Of a stretch of DNA of 64,000 nt, positions 62,601 through 64,000 are shown piece by piece; within the stretch, counting starts at the first letter, position 1, and each line of letters opens with the position of its first letter. Origin of the DNA: Zonotrichia leucophrys gambelii (taxonomy: Eukaryota > Chordata > Aves > Passeriformes > Passerellidae); the NCBI RefSeq assembly GCF_028769735.1, contig NC_088171.1, forward strand, positions 128,977,533 through 129,041,532, given 5' to 3'. The position numbers and the translations under genes were made by a program. The notes beneath the pieces are model-generated. The model ran no database searches. It was not told the DNA's origin and saw only the letters and a list, made by a program, of their open reading frames with translations.

Positions 62601-62809
62601 GTACAAGTGCAGCAGCAGCTGCTGCAGCGCTTGAAGCCAGCAATGCAAGCAGCTATTTGACATCTGCAAGCAGCTTAGCGAGAGCATACAGTATTGTGAT
62701 ACGGCAGATATCTGACCTGATGGGTCTGATTCCCAAGTACAATCACTTAGTGTACTCTCAGATTCCAGCTGCAGTGAAGCTGACGTACCAAGATGCAGTT
62801 AACTTGCAG
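12132..62809 (+). CDS. UBR5: UBR5, partial gene: 38 internal coding exons of a HECT-type N-degron E3 ubiquitin ligase
   Basis: UBR5 is a very large, mainly nuclear E3 that recognises substrates through its UBR box and other domains and transfers ubiquitin through a C-terminal HECT domain. Joining 38 exons gives 5,422 nt open throughout, with every intron phase matching. Visible domains, by approximate residue: UBA 184-226; propeller-like region about 300-900 with GELYQWKW and NLYWWG strands; basic NLS-like clusters near 505-520 and 632-635; UBR box 1177-1245; acidic/Ser-rich region 1572-1740. The first about 20 residues and everything after about 1828 (MLLE, HECT) are outside the window. Landmarks remembered from human UBR5 (S110, S636/T637, S1549) fall at identical positions, so I infer no net indel to that point. 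Identification rests on recognising long identical stretches and is nearly certain. Coordinates mark the coding span only; the transcript should cover the whole window. Confidence 0.97.
12643..12724 (+). CDS. UBR5: UBR5 coding exon 3 (S36-E63)
   Basis: 82 nt encoding [20 protein letters not shown] and then HAAFLLE. Acceptor ttttattttcag, donor gtaagt, ending in phase 0. It begins the conserved N-terminal folded region. A 175-bp intron follows. Confidence 0.96.
12900..12976 (+). CDS. UBR5: UBR5 coding exon 4 (D64-G89)
   Basis: 77 nt encoding [20 protein letters not shown] followed by PENSDG. Acceptor ctaaatacag, donor gtaagg, ending two bases into Gly89. I remember human as PDNNDG here, so the linker has small substitutions. 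The 789-bp intron that follows shows nothing notable. Confidence 0.96.
13766..13885 (+). CDS. UBR5: UBR5 coding exon 5 (G89-G129)
   Basis: 120 nt encoding a Ser/Gly/Arg-rich linker, including [20 protein letters not shown]. The SDSP Ser is residue 110, a phosphosite position I recall in human UBR5. Acceptor ttactttcag, donor gtaagt. The length is a multiple of three with phase 2-2 flanks, so skipping would keep the frame. Confidence 0.96.
13886..16911 (+). other. UBR5: UBR5 intron 5
   Basis: 3,026 bp between GT and AG. It contains a 20-bp perfect palindrome at 13935-13954. No coding, RNA gene or recognisable transposon is seen. Confidence 0.8.
13935..13954. repeat. 20-bp perfect palindrome
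   Basis: TATATGTGTATACACATATA is its own reverse complement, centred on GTATAC, about 50 bp into intron 5. Confidence 0.9.
16912..17101 (+). CDS. UBR5: UBR5 coding exon 6 (G129-Q192): Gly/Ser/Arg linker and start of UBA
   Basis: 190 nt encoding [20 protein letters not shown], a basic run with [16 protein letters not shown], then [15 protein letters not shown], which leads into the UBA domain. Acceptor aatcttctag, donor gtgtgt (weaker than consensus). The basic Ser/Arg linker is probably disordered and open to modification. Confidence 0.96.
17102..18822 (+). other. UBR5: UBR5 intron 6
   Basis: 1,721 bp of AT-rich intron. Nothing beyond the splice signals is recognised. Confidence 0.8.
18823..18982 (+). 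CDS. UBR5: UBR5 coding exon 7 (A193-E246): UBA domain
   Basis: 160 nt encoding the core of the ubiquitin-binding UBA three-helix bundle ([20 protein letters not shown]) and then an acidic tail ([20 protein letters not shown]). Acceptor tgctcttctag, donor gtttgt (a weak +3/+4 match). I recall VIIREL in human, giving one V to I change. The exon ends one base into Glu246. Confidence 0.97.
20696..20716. repeat. inverted repeat, 10-bp arms with 1-nt centre
   Basis: Arms TGATCAGTTT and AAACTGATCA flank a single G. It is a perfect palindrome apart from the centre. Confidence 0.9.
22665..22712. repeat. T-rich low-complexity tract
   Basis: Contains an 18-T run (22673-22690) followed by TTTTG units. 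It may be an old poly-A tail read from the other strand, but no element body is recognisable. Confidence 0.75.
23074..23093. repeat. (GT)n short microsatellite
   Basis: About ten GT units with one interruption (TGTATG). Confidence 0.8.
24213..24257. repeat. poly-T / TTTTG low-complexity tract
   Basis: A 13-T run followed by repeated TTTTTG units. Confidence 0.75.
25321..25334. repeat. poly-T run upstream of exon 8
   Basis: Fourteen T, ending 81 nt before the exon 8 start. It is probably too far away to be the pyrimidine tract itself. Confidence 0.7.
25416..25565 (+). CDS. UBR5: UBR5 coding exon 8 (E246-V296)
   Basis: 150 nt encoding [20 protein letters not shown] and then [20 protein letters not shown] and GSSR. 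Acceptor ctcctcttatag, donor gtaatt. Phase 1-1, a multiple of three, so an in-frame skip is possible. The next residue depends on which exon 9 acceptor is used. Confidence 0.97.
25566..27544 (+). other. UBR5: UBR5 intron 8, ending in a tandem acceptor
   Basis: 1,979 bp to the outer acceptor (cataccag). It holds a 53-nt pure pyrimidine tract at 25940-25992. With the inner acceptor the intron ends at 27562. Confidence 0.85.
25940..25992. repeat. 53-nt uninterrupted polypyrimidine tract (CTT/CCT/CTTT)
   Basis: Every base is C or T, with CTT and CTTT units. It lies 375 nt downstream of exon 8, too far to belong to a known splice site. Such tracts can bind pyrimidine-tract proteins or form triplexes; that is inference. 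Confidence 0.85.
27545..27562 (+). promoter_or_regulatory. UBR5: Optional 18-nt exon 9 extension (VLLLPL) between tandem 3' splice sites
   Basis: Outer acceptor ccag ends at 27544 and inner acceptor cccttag ends at 27562. The 18 nt between (ttctccttcttcccttag) add V-L-L-L-P-L in frame when the outer site is used. The same bases are the pyrimidine tract of the inner site. Human isoforms with and without this hexapeptide are known to me. The outer site has a poor pyrimidine tract. Confidence 0.85.
27545..27756 (+). CDS. UBR5: UBR5 coding exon 9 (V296-K366)
   Basis: 212 nt from the outer acceptor, or 194 nt from 27563. It encodes [20 protein letters not shown], then [28 protein letters not shown] and [11 protein letters not shown], which leads into the propeller region. 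Donor gtatgg. The charged helix followed by a Ser/Pro segment looks like a linker. Confidence 0.96.
28420..28466. repeat. A/C-rich low-complexity tract
   Basis: AAATAAAA and CCAAACC-like units with no longer repeat body. Confidence 0.6.
29727..29749. repeat. inverted repeat, 11-bp arms with 1-nt centre
   Basis: Arms TTCTGATATTT and AAATATCAGAA around a single C. Confidence 0.9.
32027..32143 (+). CDS. UBR5: UBR5 coding exon 10 (D367-Q405): propeller-like strand
   Basis: 117 nt, phase 0-0, encoding [20 protein letters not shown] and then [19 protein letters not shown]. The G-E-L-Y-x-W pattern is typical of RCC1/propeller blades. Acceptor ctgtgtttgtag, donor gtactg. Two apparent substitutions against remembered human (C to S, L to V). 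A 79-bp intron, the shortest in the window, follows. Confidence 0.97.
32223..32333 (+). CDS. UBR5: UBR5 coding exon 11 (N406-K442)
   Basis: 111 nt, phase 0-0, encoding [20 protein letters not shown] and then [17 protein letters not shown]. The acceptor is tttctaaag (AAG rather than CAG/TAG) after a very short intron. Donor gtatga. A 690-bp intron follows, ending in a pyrimidine-rich stretch. Confidence 0.96.
32959..32989. repeat. polypyrimidine tract upstream of exon 12
   Basis: A 31-nt C/T run. Further C/T-rich sequence continues to the acceptor at 33023, giving exon 12 an unusually long pyrimidine-rich approach. Confidence 0.7.
33024..33178 (+). CDS. UBR5: UBR5 coding exon 12 (V443-W494): propeller-like strand
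   Basis: 155 nt encoding [20 protein letters not shown], then [20 protein letters not shown] and LYW(W). The hydrophobic strand-turn-strand pattern ending in LYWWG is RCC1-like. Acceptor ctctcccctag, donor gtaagt, ending two bases into Trp494. Confidence 0.97.
33179..35024 (+). other. UBR5: UBR5 intron 12
   Basis: 1,846 bp. Nothing beyond splice signals is seen. Confidence 0.8.
35025..35142 (+). CDS. UBR5: UBR5 coding exon 13 (W494-Q533): NLS-like basic cluster; GC donor
   Basis: 118 nt encoding [20 protein letters not shown] and then [19 protein letters not shown]. The RKK...[10 protein letters not shown] spacing looks like a bipartite nuclear localisation signal. Acceptor tttttccacag. The next exon resumes V-C-L-R in phase 0, which puts the donor at 35143 as GCAAGT instead of GTAAGT. 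An 820-bp intron with nothing notable follows. Confidence 0.95.
35143..35148 (+). promoter_or_regulatory. UBR5: Non-canonical GC 5' splice site (intron 13)
   Basis: Exon end CCCAG is followed by GCAAGT. The reading frame and protein identity allow no GT alternative at this junction. Confidence 0.88.
35963..36147 (+). CDS. UBR5: UBR5 coding exon 14 (V534-K595)
   Basis: 185 nt encoding [20 protein letters not shown], then [20 protein letters not shown] and [20 protein letters not shown]. It has alternating hydrophobic strands and then a charged helical linker. Acceptor tctatctctag, donor gtaagt. The 801-bp intron that follows carries a 26-bp tandem duplication. Confidence 0.97.
36381..36435. 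repeat. Imperfect tandem duplication, about 26-bp unit
   Basis: The core aggcctccctacagtgtttc plus one A occurs at 36389-36409 and again at 36415-36435. TTTCA precedes both copies, and a short variable spacer lies between. Confidence 0.9.
36949..37058 (+). CDS. UBR5: UBR5 coding exon 15 (K595-K632): Ser/Pro linker
   Basis: 110 nt encoding [20 protein letters not shown] and then [17 protein letters not shown] low-complexity, probably disordered linker with SP sites. Acceptor ttttgttctag, donor gtaagt. It ends one base into Lys632. Confidence 0.96.
37059..38662 (+). other. UBR5: UBR5 intron 15
   Basis: 1,604 bp. No element or exon is seen. Confidence 0.8.
38663..38775 (+). CDS. UBR5: UBR5 coding exon 16 (K632-K669): basic NLS-like cluster
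   Basis: 113 nt encoding (K)[19 protein letters not shown] and then [22 protein letters not shown] followed by S636/T637-P is a basic cluster next to phosphorylatable sites. Acceptor ttctgtgtcag, donor gtttgt (weak). The second half returns to beta-strand-like sequence. Confidence 0.97.
42030..42310 (-). other. Unidentified codon-like antisense stretch inside intron 16
   Basis: GC content is higher than in the surrounding intron. One minus-strand frame reads [20 protein letters not shown] and continues with charged residues to a stop. Another frame is open for over 80 codons. A neighbouring frame reads [15 protein letters not shown] and then, after a stop, [11 protein letters not shown]. This could be a frameshifted remnant of a retrocopied mRNA or pure chance. 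I recognise no family and see no start, poly-A tail or target-site duplication. Confidence 0.2.
44660..44687. repeat. (CA)n microsatellite
   Basis: Fourteen uninterrupted AC units. Probably length-polymorphic. Confidence 0.95.
45384..45527 (+). CDS. UBR5: UBR5 coding exon 17 (V670-Q717)
   Basis: 144 nt, phase 0-0, encoding [20 protein letters not shown], then [20 protein letters not shown] and LLRIDELQ. The Ser/Asn/Asp loop differs from remembered human (about SSNTNCQNSSGPDADP), making it the most diverged coding spot in the window. Acceptor ctgcctgtag, donor gtatgt. A 97-bp intron follows. Confidence 0.97.
45625..45736 (+). CDS. UBR5: UBR5 coding exon 18 (V718-G755)
   Basis: 112 nt encoding [20 protein letters not shown] and then [17 protein letters not shown]. 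Acceptor tctgttttcag, donor gtaagt. A 205-bp intron follows. Confidence 0.97.
45942..46096 (+). CDS. UBR5: UBR5 coding exon 19 (G755-Q806)
   Basis: 155 nt encoding [20 protein letters not shown], then [20 protein letters not shown] and [12 protein letters not shown]. Propeller-like strands; one apparent N to S change against human. Acceptor tgtttttgaag (GAG-type, weak), donor gtttgt. The 833-bp intron that follows shows nothing notable. Confidence 0.97.
46930..47127 (+). CDS. UBR5: UBR5 coding exon 20 (E807-E872)
   Basis: 198 nt, phase 0-0, encoding [20 protein letters not shown], then [20 protein letters not shown] and [20 protein letters not shown] plus IIMAVE. Acceptor cccaaatgtag (few pyrimidines), donor gtaaaa. 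It is the last propeller-like exon. A 1,107-bp intron with nothing notable follows. Confidence 0.97.
48235..48445 (+). CDS. UBR5: UBR5 coding exon 21 (K873-E943)
   Basis: 211 nt encoding [20 protein letters not shown], then [20 protein letters not shown] and [20 protein letters not shown], ending in an acidic run. The helical, ankyrin-like [14 protein letters not shown] motif starts a new helical region. Acceptor gaatatag, donor gtgagc. I recall EQNLQ and TFISHR in human. Confidence 0.97.
48610..48629. repeat. 20-bp perfect palindrome
   Basis: TCTCATAAAATTTTATGAGA equals its own reverse complement, about 165 bp into intron 21. Confidence 0.92.
49848..49884. repeat. A/C-rich low-complexity tract
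   Basis: AAAC/CCAAA units, resembling the tract at 28420. Confidence 0.6.
51923..51945. repeat. Hairpin: 9-bp arms, 5-nt loop
   Basis: Arms TCAAGGCTT and AAGCCTTGA flank TTTTG. In the pre-mRNA this would form a stable short stem downstream of a T/G-rich stretch. Confidence 0.85.
52171..52297 (+). CDS. UBR5: UBR5 coding exon 22 (E943-S985)
   Basis: 127 nt encoding [20 protein letters not shown] and then [20 protein letters not shown] plus SRR. A charged helix is followed by a Gly/Ser linker. Acceptor aatttttcag, donor gtaaac. The 922-bp intron that follows shows nothing notable. Confidence 0.96.
53220..53371 (+). CDS. UBR5: UBR5 coding exon 23 (S985-D1036)
   Basis: 152 nt encoding [20 protein letters not shown], then [20 protein letters not shown] and [12 protein letters not shown] basic amphipathic helix followed by a Pro/Ser-rich linker with SP sites. 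Acceptor tttgtatttag, donor gtaagt. A 398-bp intron follows. Confidence 0.97.
53770..53865 (+). CDS. UBR5: UBR5 coding exon 24 (D1036-G1068)
   Basis: 96 nt encoding [20 protein letters not shown] and then [12 protein letters not shown]. Phase 1-1 and a multiple of three, so skipping would remove 32 residues in frame. Acceptor gtttactgaaag is weak (AAG, with purines just before it). Donor gtgagg. A 414-bp intron follows. Confidence 0.96.
54280..54403 (+). CDS. UBR5: UBR5 coding exon 25 (G1068-K1109)
   Basis: 124 nt encoding [20 protein letters not shown] and then [20 protein letters not shown] plus A. Acceptor ttcttactgcag, donor gtaagg. The helical second half starts the scaffold before the UBR box. 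A 316-bp intron follows. Confidence 0.97.
54720..54817 (+). CDS. UBR5: UBR5 coding exon 26 (K1109-A1142)
   Basis: 98 nt encoding [20 protein letters not shown] and then [12 protein letters not shown]. The pattern resembles an ankyrin-type helix pair ([21 protein letters not shown]). Acceptor ttttgcctag, donor gtacaa. A 799-bp intron with G-runs near its 3' end follows. Confidence 0.97.
55617..55765 (+). CDS. UBR5: UBR5 coding exon 27 (A1142-Q1191): start of the UBR box
   Basis: 149 nt encoding [20 protein letters not shown], then [20 protein letters not shown] and [10 protein letters not shown]. The UBR box begins at about residue 1177, with C1179 and H1188 as likely zinc ligands. Acceptor tattattttag, donor gtaagc. 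I recall AEISSSEKEEDV in human. A 432-bp intron follows. Confidence 0.97.
56198..56289 (+). CDS. UBR5: UBR5 coding exon 28 (D1192-K1222): UBR box core
   Basis: 92 nt encoding [20 protein letters not shown] and then [10 protein letters not shown]. Dense Cys/His (C1196, C1199, C1206-1208, C1211, C1215, H1216, H1219, C1221) is typical of the multi-zinc UBR fold that binds destabilising N-termini. All ligands are intact. Acceptor tatttttag, donor gtaagt. The 920-bp intron that follows shows nothing notable. Confidence 0.98.
57210..57356 (+). CDS. UBR5: UBR5 coding exon 29 (K1222-R1271): end of UBR box; GC donor
   Basis: 147 nt encoding [20 protein letters not shown], then [20 protein letters not shown] and NLVTMPNS. 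The [10 protein letters not shown] block closes the UBR box near 1245. The next exon resumes with the last base of Arg, so the exon must end at AGCAG and the donor is GCAAGT. Acceptor gtttcttgtag. A 98-bp intron follows. Confidence 0.96.
57357..57362 (+). promoter_or_regulatory. UBR5: Non-canonical GC 5' splice site (intron 29)
   Basis: Exon end AGCAG is followed by GCAAGT. Phase 2 joins to the G at 57455 and gives S-R-G-E-H as expected. Confidence 0.88.
57455..57573 (+). CDS. UBR5: UBR5 coding exon 30 (R1271-D1311)
   Basis: 119 nt encoding [20 protein letters not shown] and then [19 protein letters not shown]. Acceptor ttttcattacag, donor gtaaga. A 97-bp intron follows. I recall TASPED in human where this has TANPED. 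Confidence 0.97.
57671..57797 (+). CDS. UBR5: UBR5 coding exon 31 (D1311-P1353)
   Basis: 127 nt encoding [20 protein letters not shown] and then [20 protein letters not shown] plus KD. Acceptor tatctttctag, donor gtgtgt. Helical scaffold. A 99-bp intron follows. Confidence 0.97.
57897..58026 (+). CDS. UBR5: UBR5 coding exon 32 (P1353-L1396)
   Basis: 130 nt encoding [20 protein letters not shown] and then [20 protein letters not shown] plus DIL. Acceptor ttttttccaag (AAG), donor gtaagc. A 224-bp intron follows. Confidence 0.97.
58251..58411 (+). CDS. UBR5: UBR5 coding exon 33 (L1397-N1450)
   Basis: 161 nt encoding [20 protein letters not shown], then [20 protein letters not shown] and [13 protein letters not shown]. 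Long amphipathic helices. Acceptor ctctttcttcag, donor gtaagt. The 508-bp intron that follows shows nothing notable. Confidence 0.97.
58920..59159 (+). CDS. UBR5: UBR5 coding exon 34 (N1450-S1530)
   Basis: 240 nt encoding [20 protein letters not shown], then [20 protein letters not shown] and [20 protein letters not shown], ending with a Pro/Ser segment [12 protein letters not shown]. Acceptor atcccccag, donor gtaaaa. A multiple of three in length with phase 2-2 flanks. A 152-bp intron follows. Confidence 0.97.
59312..59435 (+). CDS. UBR5: UBR5 coding exon 35 (S1530-E1571)
   Basis: 124 nt encoding a Ser/Gln-rich linker ([20 protein letters not shown]), then [20 protein letters not shown] plus E. 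RRIS places Ser at 1549, matching a human phosphosite number I recall. Acceptor ttcttttaag (AAG), donor gtcagt (unusual +3). A 602-bp intron follows. Confidence 0.97.
60038..60149 (+). CDS. UBR5: UBR5 coding exon 36 (V1572-G1609): acidic/His tract
   Basis: 112 nt encoding [20 protein letters not shown] and then [17 protein letters not shown]. Extremely Glu/Asp/His-rich and probably disordered. Acceptor atctctttccag, donor gtatgt. The 1,052-bp intron that follows shows nothing notable. Confidence 0.97.
61202..61333 (+). CDS. UBR5: UBR5 coding exon 37 (G1609-G1653)
   Basis: 132 nt encoding [20 protein letters not shown] and then [20 protein letters not shown] plus SEA. Acidic/Ser-rich, with a short hydrophobic MELDLLAAA motif. 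Phase 1-1 and a multiple of three, so skippable in frame. Acceptor gtttttatag, donor gtacac. The 628-bp intron that follows shows nothing notable. Confidence 0.97.
61962..62219 (+). CDS. UBR5: UBR5 coding exon 38 (G1653-A1739): acidic Ser-rich region; GC donor
   Basis: 258 nt encoding [20 protein letters not shown], then [20 protein letters not shown] and a linker with [20 protein letters not shown]. Its 3' half is clearly GC-richer than its neighbours. The next exon continues (A)[10 protein letters not shown], so the exon ends at CCAGCAG and the donor is GCAAGT. Acceptor tttctcaacag. Phase 1-1 and a multiple of three. Confidence 0.95.
62220..62225 (+). promoter_or_regulatory. UBR5: Non-canonical GC 5' splice site (intron 38)
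   Basis: CCAGCAG is followed by GCAAGT. Frame and protein continuity leave no nearby GT alternative. The intron is 321 bp and otherwise featureless. Confidence 0.87.
62541..62809 (+). CDS. UBR5: UBR5 coding exon 39 (A1739-Q1828), last in window
   Basis: 269 nt encoding [20 protein letters not shown], a seven-alanine run (62609-62629, mixed GCA/GCT/GCG codons), then [20 protein letters not shown] and [19 protein letters not shown]. Acceptor ttgtatttag, donor gtaaga, phase 0. The helical second half continues in exons beyond the window. Confidence 0.97.
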
Positions 62810-64000
62810 GTAAGAACATGGAAATCTTCATAGAAAAAACGTAATTTCAATACAACTGGGGTTTTTAAGGTAAAATTATAGAATTGTTGAGATTGAAAGT
62901 GACCTCTGCATATTGGCTAATCTAAATTTCTTTGAGGGTCCACAGGAGCAGGCTGCTCAGGACTGACTGTTTAGGTTTTGAATATCTCCAAGGATGGAGA
63001 TTCCACAGCTTCTCTATTAAATATTTGACAGCTCTCACAGTGAAAGAGGATTTTTCTTGAGTTTAAAGGGATGTACCAAGTATTTCAATTGTTGCCCACT
63101 TGTATATTCACTTGGTGTCACTAAGAGTCTGGCTTTGTATACTTCATACCTTTTTGTCAGGTGTTTGTACACACTGGTAAGATCCTCCTGAGTTTGTTTC
63201 TTCAATCTAAAGTATTCCCAGCATTCTCAGCCTCTTCTTATGTTAAGAAAGAGTGTGGGCTAAAGTAACTCTGGTCACTTCTTTAATTAAATTGATTGTA
63301 TTTCATATACATATATTCTTTCAAAAAAAGGAAGTTATGTTGATTTTGTTTAAACAATGTCTGACTGGTATGTAATTAATAGTTAAGTGAGAATTGACTA
63401 GGGATTTCTGCTAGACATCTGTTGCCATATTCTAGTTGACATTAACTGTTGAGTCTATATAAGAAGAAAGTTAGTAAGGGCCAAATAATTAAATTAAATT
63501 AAAGATTTGTACAGGTAAAGGTACTGTTCACTGTCCTTTCCTTCAGGGACACAGTCATTATTTCCATGTTATGCACGTATTTTTTATACTGTGTTCTTGA
63601 CTGACTGTTTTTGAAAATTTATGTAAAATGCATCTGTAGAGAAAATACATGTCAGCAGTCTTCCCCTTCATGTATAGACGTTAGTTTCAGAGACTGACAA
63701 GACTGGAGGGACTCCAGTGTGTTTAGAAAGTAGGTATCAACTTGTACCTGGGCATAGTGATAGGGTAAAATTGCAGGAAAGGACTTCTGATTTGGGAGTG
63801 GAAGGTTAGTAAGATATTCTGGGATCAAACACTGGGGTAAACAAACAGGGAAAGAATTAAGAGAGTGTAGTTTTATTATGGAGGAGGCTAAAATAATTTT
63901 TTGTTCAGGAGATTTTTAATGGGAAAAGTGAACAGGAGATCTGTCCAGCTGAGGCAGCAAGAGGTTTGTATTAGCACAGGAAACTTGAACAGTGGAGGTT
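62810..64000 (+). other. UBR5: UBR5 intron 39 (5' part)
   Basis: The intron runs past the window end. It contains an antisense CR1 remnant at 62874-63250. The remaining sequence shows no exon. Confidence 0.85.
62874..63250 (-). mobile_element. CR1 LINE 3'-end remnant, antisense to UBR5
   Basis: The plus strand starts with attatagaattgttgagattg and follows the CR1 3' end in antisense: gaccgtgt-like ggactgactgtttagg (about 62960), atctccaaggatggagattc (about 62984), ctcacagtgaaagagg (about 63034), gtaagatcctcctgag (about 63178) and attctcagcctcttctt (about 63223). It is more diverged than the copy at 5905 and lacks any reverse transcriptase sequence. Confidence 0.82.

Noticed and set aside
12132..62809. 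Minor (U12-type) introns
   Set aside because: No donor matches the ATATCCTT or GTATCCTT consensus. The non-GT donors are GCAAGT with normal U2-type context.
1..64000. CRISPR arrays, tRNA/rRNA genes, operons, endogenous virus genes or a novel multi-gene system
   Set aside because: No regularly spaced repeats, RNA gene signatures, ribosome-binding-site context or viral protein motifs were seen. The window is explained by one vertebrate gene with introns and repeats.

Overview
This is vertebrate, most probably avian, nuclear DNA. It is AT-rich and sparsely coding, with short GT-AG exons separated by introns of 79 bp to more than 12 kb. The two recognisable interspersed repeats are antisense pieces of CR1 LINEs (about 5905-6960 and 62874-63250), the typical retrotransposon of birds and other reptiles. 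There are no bacterial, phage, CRISPR or operon-like features.

The whole window lies inside one plus-strand gene, UBR5 (EDD/HYD), which encodes a very large nuclear HECT-type E3 ubiquitin ligase with N-degron recognition. I reconstructed 38 consecutive internal coding exons from 12132 to 62809. Together they give 5,422 nt, or 1,807 whole codons plus one split first codon. Every exon-exon junction keeps the reading frame and there is no internal stop. If 20 residues are encoded upstream, the window covers about residues 21-1828 of a protein of about 2,800 residues. Remembered human landmarks (S110, S636/T637, the UBR box at about 1177-1245, S1549) fall at the same numbers, so there is no net insertion or deletion as far as S1549. 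Exons below are numbered 2-39, assuming one upstream coding exon.

Layout: 1-12131 is the 3' part of intron 1, including a CR1 copy. 12132-18982 (exons 2-7) encodes the N-terminus, a Ser/Gly/Arg-rich linker and the UBA domain. 25416-48445 (exons 8-21) encodes the propeller-like (RCC1-like) region with two nuclear-localisation-like basic clusters. 52171-55765 (exons 22-27) carries a Ser/Pro linker and the start of the UBR region. 56198-57356 (exons 28-29) completes the Cys/His-rich UBR box. 57455-59159 (exons 30-34) encodes helical scaffold. 59312-62219 (exons 35-38) encodes a long acidic, Ser-rich disordered region. 62541-62809 (exon 39) starts the next folded part. The first coding exon and promoter lie upstream. 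The MLLE domain, HECT domain and 3' UTR lie downstream.

The most interesting points concern splicing. (1) A tandem 3' splice site at exon 9 adds or removes exactly six residues (VLLLPL), and the optional 18 nt also serve as the pyrimidine tract of the inner acceptor. (2) Three introns (13, 29 and 38) appear to use GC-AG rather than GT-AG ends, each with the same AG|GCAAGT donor. I found no undescribed multi-gene system. Intronic sequence contains simple repeats, perfect palindromes, a short tandem duplication and one unexplained codon-like antisense stretch at about 42030-42310.
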